Source of the DNA: JAUILA01 sp964563925
Lineage (GTDB): Bacteria; Bacteroidota; Bacteroidia; Cytophagales; Cyclobacteriaceae
Length of the DNA stretch: 23,038 nt
Direction: 5' to 3'
Assembly (NCBI GenBank): GCA_964563925.1
Contig: CAZLZD010000061.1
Location: 1 to 23,038 of the forward strand
The notes beneath the pieces were generated by a model, which saw nothing but the letters and a program-made list of their open reading frames with translations, was not told the DNA's origin and searched no databases. Shown in pieces: positions 1 through 8,532 of this stretch. Within the stretch, counting starts at the first letter, position 1. Each line of letters begins with the position of its first letter. The translations under genes and the position numbers were made by a program.

Positions 1-769
1 CATTTTCCAGTATCCACACACTGTCCCGTTTGGAAGGATCCAGTACAATGGATCGCAGCGCCGGATTGTCAATATAATCAGCATAATTGGTGGTATGTTG
101 CAGCAGGTTTTTAATCGTAAACGTCCTGCTTACATTGGGATATTCCGGGAGGTAGTCACTGACAGGATCATTAATGTCCAGCTTCCCTTCCTCCTGTAAC
201 TGGAAGATCGCCGCCGAGGCAAAGGTTTTGGATACGCTCGCCATATGCCATAATTTGTCCAGTTCGAGAGGGTTCCCCGCCTGGTCACGGACACCTTCCT
301 GGTAATCCACCTGTTCATCGCCGGCAATAATGGTCACCCCAATTCCCTTAATTTTCCATTTGCTGCGTAATTGCGCCGTAGTCTGCTCCACCACCAATTC
401 GAGGGTTTCCTCCTCATCGGTCACATTGATGATAAATTGATTTTGCGCTAATTCACCACAATCATTCTCCGCGCTTATTATAAGTACATATTCTGACCGG
501 GATTCAAAGTCCAGGCTCCCATTCAGTATGATATCGCCGGCTGCATTTAAGGAAAAAGTCCCGTTTCCGGCACCACTGATAAGTTGGTAGCGCTTTATAT
601 TCCCCGTTGCACTGACCGTACCCACCACGGTTCCCGGTCCTGCAAATTCGGAAAGAGAGAAGCTGGCTCCCTGGATTTCCGGAGCAAGGCAGGTATTGCC
701 GTCATCGGTCTCACAGGCATTGAGCAGAAGAATAAAAATGAACGTCAGTAAAATGTAAATTGATTTCAT
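1..769 (-). CDS. Lipoprotein serine hydrolase, beta-lactamase class C-like (3' end outside the window)
   Basis: Translating the minus strand from the ATG at 769 gives 256 residues that stay open to the window edge. Residues 1-18 are a hydrophobic signal ending in LLNA before Cys19, a plausible lipobox, so the product should be a secreted lipoprotein. Residues about 30-115 resemble a cadherin-like beta-sandwich (an FSL...LDFE...Y.L.I pattern ending in a strand like QFIINVTD). From about residue 125 a beta-lactamase/transpeptidase-like fold begins, with the catalytic SxxK motif as Ser178-Val-Ser-Lys181, followed by the LDINDPVSDYLP and IKNLLQHTT segments typical of this family. The Tyr and KTG motifs lie beyond the window. 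Likely role: a periplasmic or surface esterase, peptidase or beta-lactam-binding hydrolase; the substrate cannot be told. It lies 116 bases downstream of the hybrid sensor gene on the same strand. Confidence 0.85.
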   Translation of the reverse strand, partial: MKSIYILLTFIFILLLNACETDDGNTCLAPEIQGASFSLSEFAGPGTVVGTVSATGNIKRYQLISGAGNGTFSLNAAGDIILNGSLDFESRSEYVLIISAENDCGELAQNQFIINVTDEEETLELVVEQTTAQLRSKWKIKGIGVTIIAGDEQVDYQEGVRDQAGNPLELDKLWHMASVSKTFASAAIFQLQEEGKLDINDPVSDYLPEYPNVSRTFTIKNLLQHTTNYADYIDNPALRSIVLDPSKRDSVWILEN

Positions 770-885
770 GGCATTTGAAGTTTTTGATTACATCGCAAAC
801 TCCAAAAACAGCCGTCAGGCAAACTTCACTATTGTTTCAAATCTCTGGACGATTGTTCCAATAGGCGTTTCCAAGCCAATTTCGC

Positions 886-3800
886 TTATTTTTCTTCCCC
901 TGCAGCTACATTTCTTATGGCGGAAGGTGGCAGGGAGAATTTCCCGGAGAATAGCCTGCTGAAATAATTCGGATCGGAAAAACCAACGGCATAGGCTACT
1001 TCAGCCACATTCATCCGGGTGGTACGCAGCAGTTTCCTGCCTTCAGCCAGCCGGATGTCCCGGATGAAATGGGAAGCCGACAAGCCGGTCAGTGCTTTAA
1101 GTTTTCGGTGAAGCTGTGTCCGGCTAACCCCAAGGGCCTGGCCGATTTCCTCTATCCCGTACTCACTGTTGTCCAGGTTTTCCAGCACACATTTCCGTGC
1201 ATTCTCCAGGAAAGGATCAGACATGACTCCTGCCGCAGCCTCATCGATACGTTCCTTATTGCTGTTCCGGATGGTATCCCGAAGTTTCAGCAAGTTACGA
1301 AGGTGAAGCAGCAGTTCTTTTTCCCCGACCGGCTTTGCCAGGAAAACATCCGCCCCTGTTTCCAGTCCGCCAATCCGTGAATCACGGTCTGCCTTCGCCG
1401 TGAGGAGAATAAAGGGAATATGTGAGGTACGCTCATCGTTCTTGACCTTACTCGCAAGCTCTGTTCCGGTCATTTCCGGCATCATCAGGTCGCTAACGAT
1501 AAGGTCCGGGATCTGTCCGGTGGCCATCTCAAGACCGGTCCGGCCTTCACTGGCAAAAATAACCTGGTACGTTGGTTGGAGCATACCGCCAAGCATTTCC
1601 CGGATATCTGCATTATCCTCCACCACCAGAACCGTGTCCCTGTTATCCGATGATTCGGACACGGGCAATTCAGCCACCTCTGCAGGCAGCTGGTCACCTG
1701 CTGGTTCAAGGGGAAGTCGTACCCGGAATGCCGAGCCCTGCCCCGGATCACTTTCAGCCATAATCTCTCCTCCCAGGTAATCGACAAGCTCCTTGACCAG
1801 GGACAGCCCGATACCCGAACTCGCCACGTTACCCGGATTATTGGTGGCTTTGTAGTGCCGCTCAAAAACCCGGCGCACCTCCTCCTTGGGAATTCCCACA
1901 CCCGTGTCGCTGACTTCAAGAAACAGACTGCCCTCACGATAGGCTGCCATTACCTCAATACTTCCATCATCCGTGTATTTGATGGCATTGGACACAAGGT
2001 TATTCACGATAAGTCCAATCTTGTCATCGTCAAACCGGACCATGGATTCGCCCTCTGCCGACACATGGAGCGCAAGTCCCTTCTCCTGGGCGAGCGAAGC
2101 CAATGCCTGCACCTGGTACCGGATAAACCGGATCACATCCCCCTCGGTAGTCATCTCACGGATGGTCTGCGTATCCAGCCGGGCCAGCTCCAGGATCTGG
2201 TTGACTCTCCTCAGTAGCTGGTGGGCATTGCGGCGAATAAGCACGCCTGCCCTGCCCCCCGTCTTGTCGGCAAGTCCGAGAATGACGGTGAGCGGGGTTC
2301 TGAATTCATGCGTCACATTCGTAAAAAAAGCATTTTTAAATTCGTCCATTTCGCGCAGCCGTTGTGCCTCAGCCCGGGCCAGCTTCCGGTTTAACTGGGT
2401 GCGCCAGGTCAAGAATGCCAGGACCAGGAAAATGACCGCATACAGGAGATAGGCCCATGGGGTCTTCCACCAGGGGGGAAGGATAATAAACCGGGCCAGT
2501 TCCGTCTCGTCCGACCAGACTCCGTCCGGGTTGGATGCCTTGGCCATGAATACATATTCCCCGGGCGGAAGGGAAGCAAACCTGGCCTCACGCACAGCCC
2601 CCGTTAGCTGCCATTGCTCATCATGCCCAACCAGCCTGAAGGCGTGCATATTCCTTTCGGGAGAATCAAAATGAATACCCGCAAACCGGATCAGCACATT
2701 ATTCTGTTCGTGGGAAAAGGTGCGCTTTTCCCCGCTATGATAGCGCAGGGAATCATTGACCACCATATCAGCAAGATACATTTGCGGCGGATTACCGCGG
2801 TCTTTCACACTATCCGGATGAAAAAGAAAAAATCCGCCCCATCCCTCTGTAAAGAGCCTCCCGTCTTTCCCCGTATCCGAAATATTGGGCGATCTGCCCG
2901 CCGGATCCACCAGCCATTCCGGTTTGTAGGATACCCGGGTAAATGTGTAGGGATCAATGGATATAAAACCATACGAACCCTGCTTGACCCACATTTGTCC
3001 GTCTACCCCAGGGATCATTTCAAATGAGTCATCCATAAAGAGAAGGTTGTTCCGGTTAAGGTGCCGTAGGACGGATTTGGTTTCGGGATCAATCACAAGG
3101 ATACCCACCGCGGAGCTCAGCCAGATTTTACCACCCGCATCCATTACCATCCAGTTGATGGTCAGGTGTTGAAAATACGGGCTCTCCGGTCCGATCAAAA
3201 CCTCGGGCATATGCGTAGCGTCATCCACCCCAACCAGTCCCGAGGTATTACTGAAGGACCATATTTTATTCCGGGCGGGGTCATAGGTGAATTTTTGTAA
3301 ATATCCGAACGTACTATCGTTCAAAAAGGGAAATTGCAGCGAATCATTCTCCGGATTAAAAAAACCAAGCCTGTTTTCCTGTACAAAATACACATTCCCC
3401 AGCGCATCTTCCGCCAGGTTATGGCTTACACCTCCGCCCCAGGCAATCTTTTGAATCGTCCGGCGGTCCGGCAACAACCGGACAACGCCGTTCCTGGTAG
3501 CATAATAGAGCGAATTGTCCCTGGCAAGTATAATGGAATGGATCTGCCTTCCGGGCTCGCTGCCCGCGACCGTACCTTCATCAAACCGGTTGTTTACGGC
3601 ATCATATTTTAATAACCCCTCGGTGGTACCCACCCAGTAAACGGAATCCTCATCGATAAAATTATAGACATACGCGTTGCTGAAAGCCTTCGGAAGAGAT
3701 ATATAGGTATACTTTTCATAGCTCCATCCAAGCTTGTACAGGCCTTTGCCCCACATCGACAAAAACAAATTCCCTGCGCTGTCCCGGAGAACATCCACAA

Positions 3801-4689
3801 CGGGCATACCGTGGTACTTGTTCATGTCCGTGACGCGATTATCCCGGTCCAGCCGGAAACGGACAAACCCGCGGTTGTGTCCGGCCCAATACGTACCCCG
3901 GTGGTCCCGTTCGACCGAGGTAATCATTACCTGCCCGCCCAGATCCAGCCCCGTGAGGGTTACCTGGTCGTCTTTATAATGGTAGAGCTGATTTCGGGAA
4001 GAGAACAGGAATTCATCCTGATCAATGTGCAACAGGGCCATGCCTTTTTCATACCTGAGCCGCTTTTCAACCCGGAGCGTATTATTCTCCAGGCAGACCC
4101 ATATCAGCCCTTCGCCCAAAAGAAGGAACCGGTCATCCGGCAAGACGATGAAATTTTCCAGGACCGGATTTCCTTCCAGCGCATGAACAGCTATGGAATA
4201 AGCATGGTCCTTCTCCTGAACCCTGACCAGGGCGCCGTCAACCAGAGCCCAGATTCCGTTATCCCTGTCCGGTGCAACTGCCTTGATATGAATGGAGGAG
4301 TCCGGTGTATAAAGGACCTGGGTAAAGAGACCGGTGGCCGGATCATAGATATTCAGGCCGTGAAACTGCATACCCATCCATATTTTACCCGCCTTATCCT
4401 CGGTGATGGCGGACACAACCGTTCCGCGGAAACCCGGGTCGGATGACACCAGGTCCTGGGAAAAACGGTCCATGGTATAGCCGTCGTAGCGAAAGATACC
4501 GTTGGTGGTTCCCACCCATACCAGCCCCTTCGAGTCCTGGAAAAGGCGCGTAACCGGATCTACCGTCGGATACTGTTCCAGTATCAGGTCTTCCCACCAC
4601 ACTTTTTTCTGAGCCTCCGCACGCCAGGCAGGTCCTGAACAGCAGATTATCATCAGAAGAAAAAGCAGGAATAATCGAGGAGCCGGCAT
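886..4689 (-). CDS. Hybrid two-component system sensor kinase/response regulator with AraC-type DNA-binding output (HTCS)
   Basis: This 1267-residue protein joins a sensor, histidine kinase, receiver and DNA-binding domain. Residues 1-26 form a signal peptide. Residues about 30-640 are a run of two-component regulator propeller repeats (patterns such as D..G.VWVGT.NGIFRYD, GKIWMG, SVYWVGTTEGLLKYD), followed by a Y_Y_Y beta-sandwich to about 740. A single membrane helix spans about 745-762. The HisKA H-box carries His794 in THEFRTPL; the ATPase boxes VSDTGVGIP and SSGIGLSLV follow. The receiver domain has the acidic pair in VVEDN, phosphoacceptor Asp1067 in SDLMMPE and the conserved Lys in FLAKPV. 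The last 100 residues are an AraC helix-turn-helix (GVSRTQLHRKLKALTG; VAEVAYAVGFSDPNYFSRLF). In this family a periplasmic ligand, often a glycan fragment, controls nearby transcription. No SusC/SusD pair is in the window; the adjacent hydrolase is the only visible candidate target. Confidence 0.96.
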   Translation of the reverse strand: MPAPRLFLLFLLMIICCSGPAWRAEAQKKVWWEDLILEQYPTVDPVTRLFQDSKGLVWVGTTNGIFRYDGYTMDRFSQDLVSSDPGFRGTVVSAITEDKAGKIWMGMQFHGLNIYDPATGLFTQVLYTPDSSIHIKAVAPDRDNGIWALVDGALVRVQEKDHAYSIAVHALEGNPVLENFIVLPDDRFLLLGEGLIWVCLENNTLRVEKRLRYEKGMALLHIDQDEFLFSSRNQLYHYKDDQVTLTGLDLGGQVMITSVERDHRGTYWAGHNRGFVRFRLDRDNRVTDMNKYHGMPVVDVLRDSAGNLFLSMWGKGLYKLGWSYEKYTYISLPKAFSNAYVYNFIDEDSVYWVGTTEGLLKYDAVNNRFDEGTVAGSEPGRQIHSIILARDNSLYYATRNGVVRLLPDRRTIQKIAWGGGVSHNLAEDALGNVYFVQENRLGFFNPENDSLQFPFLNDSTFGYLQKFTYDPARNKIWSFSNTSGLVGVDDATHMPEVLIGPESPYFQHLTINWMVMDAGGKIWLSSAVGILVIDPETKSVLRHLNRNNLLFMDDSFEMIPGVDGQMWVKQGSYGFISIDPYTFTRVSYKPEWLVDPAGRSPNISDTGKDGRLFTEGWGGFFLFHPDSVKDRGNPPQMYLADMVVNDSLRYHSGEKRTFSHEQNNVLIRFAGIHFDSPERNMHAFRLVGHDEQWQLTGAVREARFASLPPGEYVFMAKASNPDGVWSDETELARFIILPPWWKTPWAYLLYAVIFLVLAFLTWRTQLNRKLARAEAQRLREMDEFKNAFFTNVTHEFRTPLTVILGLADKTGGRAGVLIRRNAHQLLRRVNQILELARLDTQTIREMTTEGDVIRFIRYQVQALASLAQEKGLALHVSAEGESMVRFDDDKIGLIVNNLVSNAIKYTDDGSIEVMAAYREGSLFLEVSDTGVGIPKEEVRRVFERHYKATNNPGNVASSGIGLSLVKELVDYLGGEIMAESDPGQGSAFRVRLPLEPAGDQLPAEVAELPVSESSDNRDTVLVVEDNADIREMLGGMLQPTYQVIFASEGRTGLEMATGQIPDLIVSDLMMPEMTGTELASKVKNDERTSHIPFILLTAKADRDSRIGGLETGADVFLAKPVGEKELLLHLRNLLKLRDTIRNSNKERIDEAAAGVMSDPFLENARKCVLENLDNSEYGIEEIGQALGVSRTQLHRKLKALTGLSASHFIRDIRLAEGRKLLRTTRMNVAEVAYAVGFSDPNYFSRLFSGKFSLPPSAIRNVAAGEEK

Positions 4690-4748
4690 ACCTTGAATTT
4701 AAACGGAATATACTAAAATTCAGGTGTTTGTCCAGCGGTTACCTCACC

Positions 4749-5933
4749 TCAGGAGGAATACTCGTCCAGGTCCAGGTAGTTGGGAAATATTTTGAAATGC
4801 TTCTTTTTTACCTGCCGGTAAATAATTTCCCTTAATTCATCAATATTCTCCTTCTTCAGCGCCGAGATAAACACATAATCATCGACGGGGCGGCCGATAT
4901 GACGGAGATACTCAAAACGATTCCTTTCTTCGTCCTCATCCTCAGCCGGCGGCAGCGCATCAATTTTATTAAACACATAGATGACCGGGGTGTCATCGGC
5001 ACCCAAATCCCGTAAGGTTTCCCTGACCACGGCTATCTGGTCTTCGAACGCCGGGTGTGAGATATCCACCACATGCATCAGCACATCGGCTTCCCGCACT
5101 TCGGCCAGGGTCGACTTGAACGATTCGATCAGGTGCGTGGGCAGCTTGCGGATAAACCCGACCGTATCGGACAGCAGGAACGGAATATTTTTGACCACGA
5201 CCTTACGCACCGTGGCATCGACGGTGGCGAAAAGCTTATCCTCGGCGTACACCTCGTCCTTTGAGAGCAAACGCATGAGCGTTGATTTCCCTGTATTGGT
5301 GTAGCCGACCAGGGCCACACGCACAATCTGCTTGCGGTTTTTCCGTCTTTCTTCATCCTGCCGGTCAATTTTGTCAAGTTTTTTCCGGAGAATGTTAATC
5401 TGGTTCCGTATGATACGGCGGTCTGTTTCAATTTCCTTTTCACCGGCTCCGCCCCGTGTCCCCGTTCCTCCGCGCTGTCGTTCGAGGTGGGTCCACATCC
5501 GGGTCAGGCGTGGCATAAGGTACTGGTACCGGGCAAGCTCGACCTGGGTCCTGGCCTGTGCGGTCTGTGCACGCTGAAGAAAAATATCCAGGATCAGCAG
5601 ACTCCGGTCATAGATCTTTACCTTCAGGTCGCGTTCGAGGTTCCGAAGCTGGGACGGACTCAGATCGTCATCGAAGATAACCACATCTATTTTGCGGTCA
5701 ATCACAAAGGTCCTGATCTCTTCCAGTTTACCTGATCCGACGAAGGTGCGGACATCCGGCTTATCCAGTTTCTGGGTGAAAGCCCGCACCGACCGGATGT
5801 GTGCCGTCTCGGCCAGGAAAGCCAGTTCGGCCAGATGCTCCTCCACAACCCGGTCTTCCTGGCCTTTCTCTGCCACGGCTACCAGGATTGCTTTTTCAGT
5901 CTTTTGTTTTGTCTTGATCGTTTTCGTCGCCAT
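4749..5933 (-). CDS. hflX: GTPase HflX
   Basis: The 394-residue product is a ribosome-associated GTPase of the Obg-HflX group, which binds the 50S subunit and is known to split or rescue stalled ribosomes under stress. The N-terminal nucleotide-binding half carries FVGSGKLEEI and DDDLSPSQLRNLE (about residues 60-110), followed by the family segment DRSLLILDIFLQRAQTAQA and a glycine-rich, helical linker (RQRGGTGTRGG). The G domain starts near residue 205: G1 is GYTNTGKST with Lys216, the switch region has FATVDAT, G3 is DTVGFIRKLP and G4 is NKID. A CC3-like C-terminal tail is short. The length is normal for the family. It is transcribed away from the polysaccharide operon, and a candidate promoter lies just upstream of the ATG. 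The sensor gene follows 59 bases downstream on the same strand. Confidence 0.97.
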   Translation of the reverse strand: MATKTIKTKQKTEKAILVAVAEKGQEDRVVEEHLAELAFLAETAHIRSVRAFTQKLDKPDVRTFVGSGKLEEIRTFVIDRKIDVVIFDDDLSPSQLRNLERDLKVKIYDRSLLILDIFLQRAQTAQARTQVELARYQYLMPRLTRMWTHLERQRGGTGTRGGAGEKEIETDRRIIRNQINILRKKLDKIDRQDEERRKNRKQIVRVALVGYTNTGKSTLMRLLSKDEVYAEDKLFATVDATVRKVVVKNIPFLLSDTVGFIRKLPTHLIESFKSTLAEVREADVLMHVVDISHPAFEDQIAVVRETLRDLGADDTPVIYVFNKIDALPPAEDEDEERNRFEYLRHIGRPVDDYVFISALKKENIDELREIIYRQVKKKHFKIFPNYLDLDEYSS

Positions 5934-5960
5934 AGGTATTATTTCCGTCCCTCAATATTC

Positions 5961-5992
5961 TGTGCAAAGTTATTTTTAACTGGTTACTTTTA
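5961..5992 (+). promoter_or_regulatory. Candidate promoter of the polysaccharide operon, overlapping the hflX promoter
   Basis: On the plus strand TGTG (5961-5964) and TACTTTTA (5985-5992) are separated by exactly 20 bases; each differs by one base from the Bacteroidota TTTG / TAnnTTTG consensus. A start near 5999 would give a leader of about 70 bases before the glycosyltransferase ATG. The site overlaps the hflX promoter candidate on the other strand. Two mismatches in an AT-rich region make this tentative. Confidence 0.25.
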
Positions 5993-5998
5993 AGTAAA
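5965..5998 (-). promoter_or_regulatory. Candidate promoter of hflX
   Basis: On the minus strand TAACTTTG (5972-5965) is a full match to the Bacteroidota primary-sigma -7 consensus TAnnTTTG. A TTTA box lies at 5998-5995, 22 bases upstream, near the expected -33 position (consensus TTTG, spacing 19-21). This would put the transcript start roughly 25-30 bases before the hflX ATG. Based on motif match only. Confidence 0.45.
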
Positions 5999-6071
5999 TT
6001 GGACGATAATTAATAAGATAAAGAATAATTCTTCTCACGCAACAAGCAAGTGGCGGAATCCGCTGATACCT

Positions 6072-7190
6072 ATGAAAATTGCAATCGTGCTGAATACTTC
6101 CTGGAATGTCTACAATTTCCGAATGGGACTGATCAGGGAATTAATGCAAACTGGTCATCACGTACAGGTTTATGCCCCGCAAGACAGGTTCAGCGAGCGG
6201 ATCGCTGCTGAAGGTTGTGAATACATCCCGGTCAATATGGACAGCCGGGGCGCCAACCCGCTGAAAGACAGCGCCCTGATCATTGAACTCGCCCTTCTGT
6301 ATAAGCGTCACAAGCCGGATGTCATTCTCCATTACACGATCAAACCGAATATCTACGGCTCCATCGCCGCCAGGATGGTCGGGATTCCGGTAATTAACAA
6401 TGTCTGCGGACTGGGAACCGTCTTTCTGAAACGAAACCTGGTGTCCCGGATTGCCACCTGGTTGTATAAAGTATCCTTTTCATACCCGGAAAAAGTATTT
6501 TTTCAAAACCAGTCAGACCTTGATCTTTTCCTGCACAACCGGATGATCAGGGAAGAAATTACGGACCTTGTTCCCGGCAGCGGGATTAACCTGAGCGACT
6601 TTCCTCCCTGTATCTTTACCCGGAATGCCAACTTTCAGTTCCTCATGATCTCCAGGCTGATCATTGACAAAGGGATTTATGAATACATTGAGGCCATTCG
6701 CCTGTTACGTAACGAAGGAATCCCTGCCCGGTTTGCGTTGCTGGGGGCAATTGATGAGGTACATTCACGGGGAATCCGCCGCAGCGAGCTGGAAGAATGG
6801 GTGCGGGAAGGGCTGGTGGAATACCTGGGTGTTACCGACGACGTGCGGCCCTACATCCAGTCGGCGGATTGTATCGTTTTGCCTTCGTACCGTGAAGGTA
6901 CCCCTCGTACATTACTGGAAGCTGCAAGTTCGTCCAAACCAATCATTGCCACCCGTGTGCCCGGTTGCCAGGATGTGGTGACCGACAAATTCAACGGCCT
7001 GCTGTGTGACGTACGCAGTGCCGGAGACCTGGCCCGGAAAATGAAAATAATGGCATTCCTGGACCGTGAAACCCTCAAGGCCTGGGGTGAGAACGGACGC
7101 CGTAAAGTGGAGAAGGAATTCGCCGAAAAACTGGTTATTGACAAATATCTGCGCTCCATTGAAGAATTAAACACAAGATTTTTTCAATAG
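6072..7190 (+). CDS. Glycosyltransferase family 4 (GT-B fold)
   Basis: The 372-residue product has a GT-B layout. The N-terminal domain starts with MKIAIVLNTSWNVYNFRMGL and includes a Rossmann-like PDVILHYTIKPNIYGSIAAR stretch near residue 95. The C-terminal donor-binding domain has the family 4 retaining motif E-x7-E as Glu275 and Glu283 in EGTPRTLLE, preceded by YLGVTDDVRPYIQSADCIVLPS and followed by PIIATRVPGCQDVV. It resembles PglA/WbcM-like enzymes that extend lipid-linked oligosaccharides at the cytoplasmic face, but donor and acceptor sugars cannot be told. No clear Shine-Dalgarno sequence precedes the ATG, as is common in this phylum. It is the first gene of the polysaccharide cluster and the only glycosyltransferase in the window; a 41-base gap separates it from the epimerase gene. 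Confidence 0.93.
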   Translation: MKIAIVLNTSWNVYNFRMGLIRELMQTGHHVQVYAPQDRFSERIAAEGCEYIPVNMDSRGANPLKDSALIIELALLYKRHKPDVILHYTIKPNIYGSIAARMVGIPVINNVCGLGTVFLKRNLVSRIATWLYKVSFSYPEKVFFQNQSDLDLFLHNRMIREEITDLVPGSGINLSDFPPCIFTRNANFQFLMISRLIIDKGIYEYIEAIRLLRNEGIPARFALLGAIDEVHSRGIRRSELEEWVREGLVEYLGVTDDVRPYIQSADCIVLPSYREGTPRTLLEAASSSKPIIATRVPGCQDVVTDKFNGLLCDVRSAGDLARKMKIMAFLDRETLKAWGENGRRKVEKEFAEKLVIDKYLRSIEELNTRFFQ

Positions 7191-7231
7191 GTGCCTGACA
7201 CCGGCTAGTTTAGCGGCAAAGTTGAGTGTGT

Positions 7232-7786
7232 ATGGAAATTATTAATACAGGAATTGAAGGATTACTGGAGATAAAAGGGCCCGTTTTCAGCGATGACCGG
7301 GGATATTTTTTTGAGAATTATAACCAGGAACGGTTTCGTGAAGCAGGTCTTCCCACCCATTTCCGGCAGGACAATTTCTCCCGGTCAGCCAAGGGGATCG
7401 TACGCGGTCTGCACCTGCAGATGCACCCGCACCGCCAGCTGAAGTACGTACGGGCTATTATGGGCCGTGTGCTGGATGTTGTGGTTGATCTGCGCCCGGA
7501 TTCGGCAACGTTCGGAAAACATCATTCCCTGATCCTGGATGCCAGGGAGTTTAATGCCATGATCGTGCCCGAAGGTTTTGCCCATGGTTTTGCTGCGCTG
7601 GAAGACTGCATCTTTCATTATAAATGTACGGAGGTTTATCACCCTGAATCTGAGACCGGTATTCGCTGGGACGATCCTGACCTGGGCATAGACTGGATGG
7701 TAAACGATCCCATAATCAGTGAGAAAGACAAAAAATTACCTACATTTAAAGAGTTTACGCATAACTATACGACCATAAACAGGTGA
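7232..7786 (+). CDS. rfbC: dTDP-4-dehydrorhamnose 3,5-epimerase family protein
   Basis: The product (184 residues from the ATG at 7232) is a cupin-fold RmlC/RfbC epimerase, which inverts C3 and C5 of a dTDP-4-keto-6-deoxyhexose. Family landmarks are FSDDRGYFFENYN near residue 20, RQDNFSRSAKGIVRGLH with the expected active-site His61, VLDVVVDLR, the IVPEGFAHGF turn and IRWDDPDLGIDW near residue 145. Small departures are RGLHLQ instead of the usual RGLHYQ and VYH where many members have YY. The ATG is preferred over a GTG two codons earlier (7226). The genes for the rest of dTDP-rhamnose synthesis (rfbA, rfbB, rfbD) are absent. Upstream, TTTC (7182-7185), 20 bases and TAGTTTAG (7206-7213) could form a weak internal promoter. 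The stop overlaps the next start (GTGA). Confidence 0.92.
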   Translation: MEIINTGIEGLLEIKGPVFSDDRGYFFENYNQERFREAGLPTHFRQDNFSRSAKGIVRGLHLQMHPHRQLKYVRAIMGRVLDVVVDLRPDSATFGKHHSLILDAREFNAMIVPEGFAHGFAALEDCIFHYKCTEVYHPESETGIRWDDPDLGIDWMVNDPIISEKDKKLPTFKEFTHNYTTINR

Positions 7787-8532
7787 GATCAAGACTGTTA
7801 TTATATGTCCCTGTATTGCTGCTGCTGGCTTCCTGCGGTTCGTACAGACAGAACATCATGTTCGAGACGGATGAGTACACCCGGCTGTCACCGCCGGATA
7901 CCACCTCCACGCATTTTGTGATCGAGCCGTTTGATGCCCTTTCAGTGGATGTATTTACCAAGGATGGTGAAAGGCTGATTGATCCTGACTTTGCCCTTGT
8001 GGAAAAGACGGTACCCAATATCGAGTCGATGAAACCGCGGCTGAGCTACCTGGTGGAGAAGGACGGCCGTGTCAGGCTTCCCATGGTGGGAAGTGTGCTG
8101 CTTTCGGGCCTGACACTGCGTGAAGCGGAACTTGTGCTCCAGGAAGCATACAGCGAATTTTACCAGGATCCGTTTGTAAACCTGGATTTTAACAACAAGC
8201 GGGTGGTACTTATGGGTGCCCTCGGCAACAGGGTAATCCCGCTGACCAATGAGGAGGTCAGGGTGACTGAGGTATTCGGGCTCGCCGAGGGAATCGACAA
8301 GGATGCGAGGATGGGGAATATTCGCCTGTTAAGGGGTGACCGCACCTACCTGCTGGATTTCAGTAATGTGGCTGCCTATGAACAATCTAACATGGTCGTC
8401 AAACCAAATGATATTATCTATGTCGAACCGGTGAGACGGCCGTTTACCGAAGCGGTAAGGGATTACGGACCGGTCATATCGGTGGTAACCACCCTGGCTT
8501 CACTGATTGTGGTGATAATAAGTTTAAACTGA
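7783..8532 (+). CDS. Polysaccharide export lipoprotein, Wza-like (Poly_export/SLBB)
   Basis: The 249-residue product is the outer-membrane or periplasmic export component of a Wzx/Wzy-type capsule or exopolysaccharide pathway. Residues 1-18 form a lipoprotein signal with LLLLASC, Cys18 being the likely lipidated residue. The Poly_export domain follows (VIEPFDALSVDVFTKDGE, YLVEKDGRVRLPMVGSVLLSGLTLREAELVLQEA) and then an SLBB segment (DPFVNLDFNNKRVVLMGALGN; VKPNDIIYVEP). A C-terminal hydrophobic helix (about 228-248) is usual for the Bacteroidota members, which are shorter than E. coli Wza. The start is a GTG at 7783 inside the GTGA overlap with the epimerase stop; the first ATG would remove the signal peptide. 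The stop overlaps the wzc-like ATG by one base. Confidence 0.93.
   Translation: MRSRLLLYVPVLLLLASCGSYRQNIMFETDEYTRLSPPDTTSTHFVIEPFDALSVDVFTKDGERLIDPDFALVEKTVPNIESMKPRLSYLVEKDGRVRLPMVGSVLLSGLTLREAELVLQEAYSEFYQDPFVNLDFNNKRVVLMGALGNRVIPLTNEEVRVTEVFGLAEGIDKDARMGNIRLLRGDRTYLLDFSNVAAYEQSNMVVKPNDIIYVEPVRRPFTEAVRDYGPVISVVTTLASLIVVIISLN

Noticed and set aside
3811..4446. Plus-strand open frame (211 codons) opposite the hybrid sensor gene
   Set aside because: Antisense to propeller repeats, no recognisable protein features.
7191..7203. GGTG-CCTGA-CACC hairpin after the glycosyltransferase as a terminator
   Set aside because: Only four base pairs and no T-run follow, so the operon probably continues.
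7226..7231. GTG start two codons before the epimerase ATG
   Set aside because: The ATG at 7232 fits the family N-terminus, and GTG adds only two residues; cannot be excluded.
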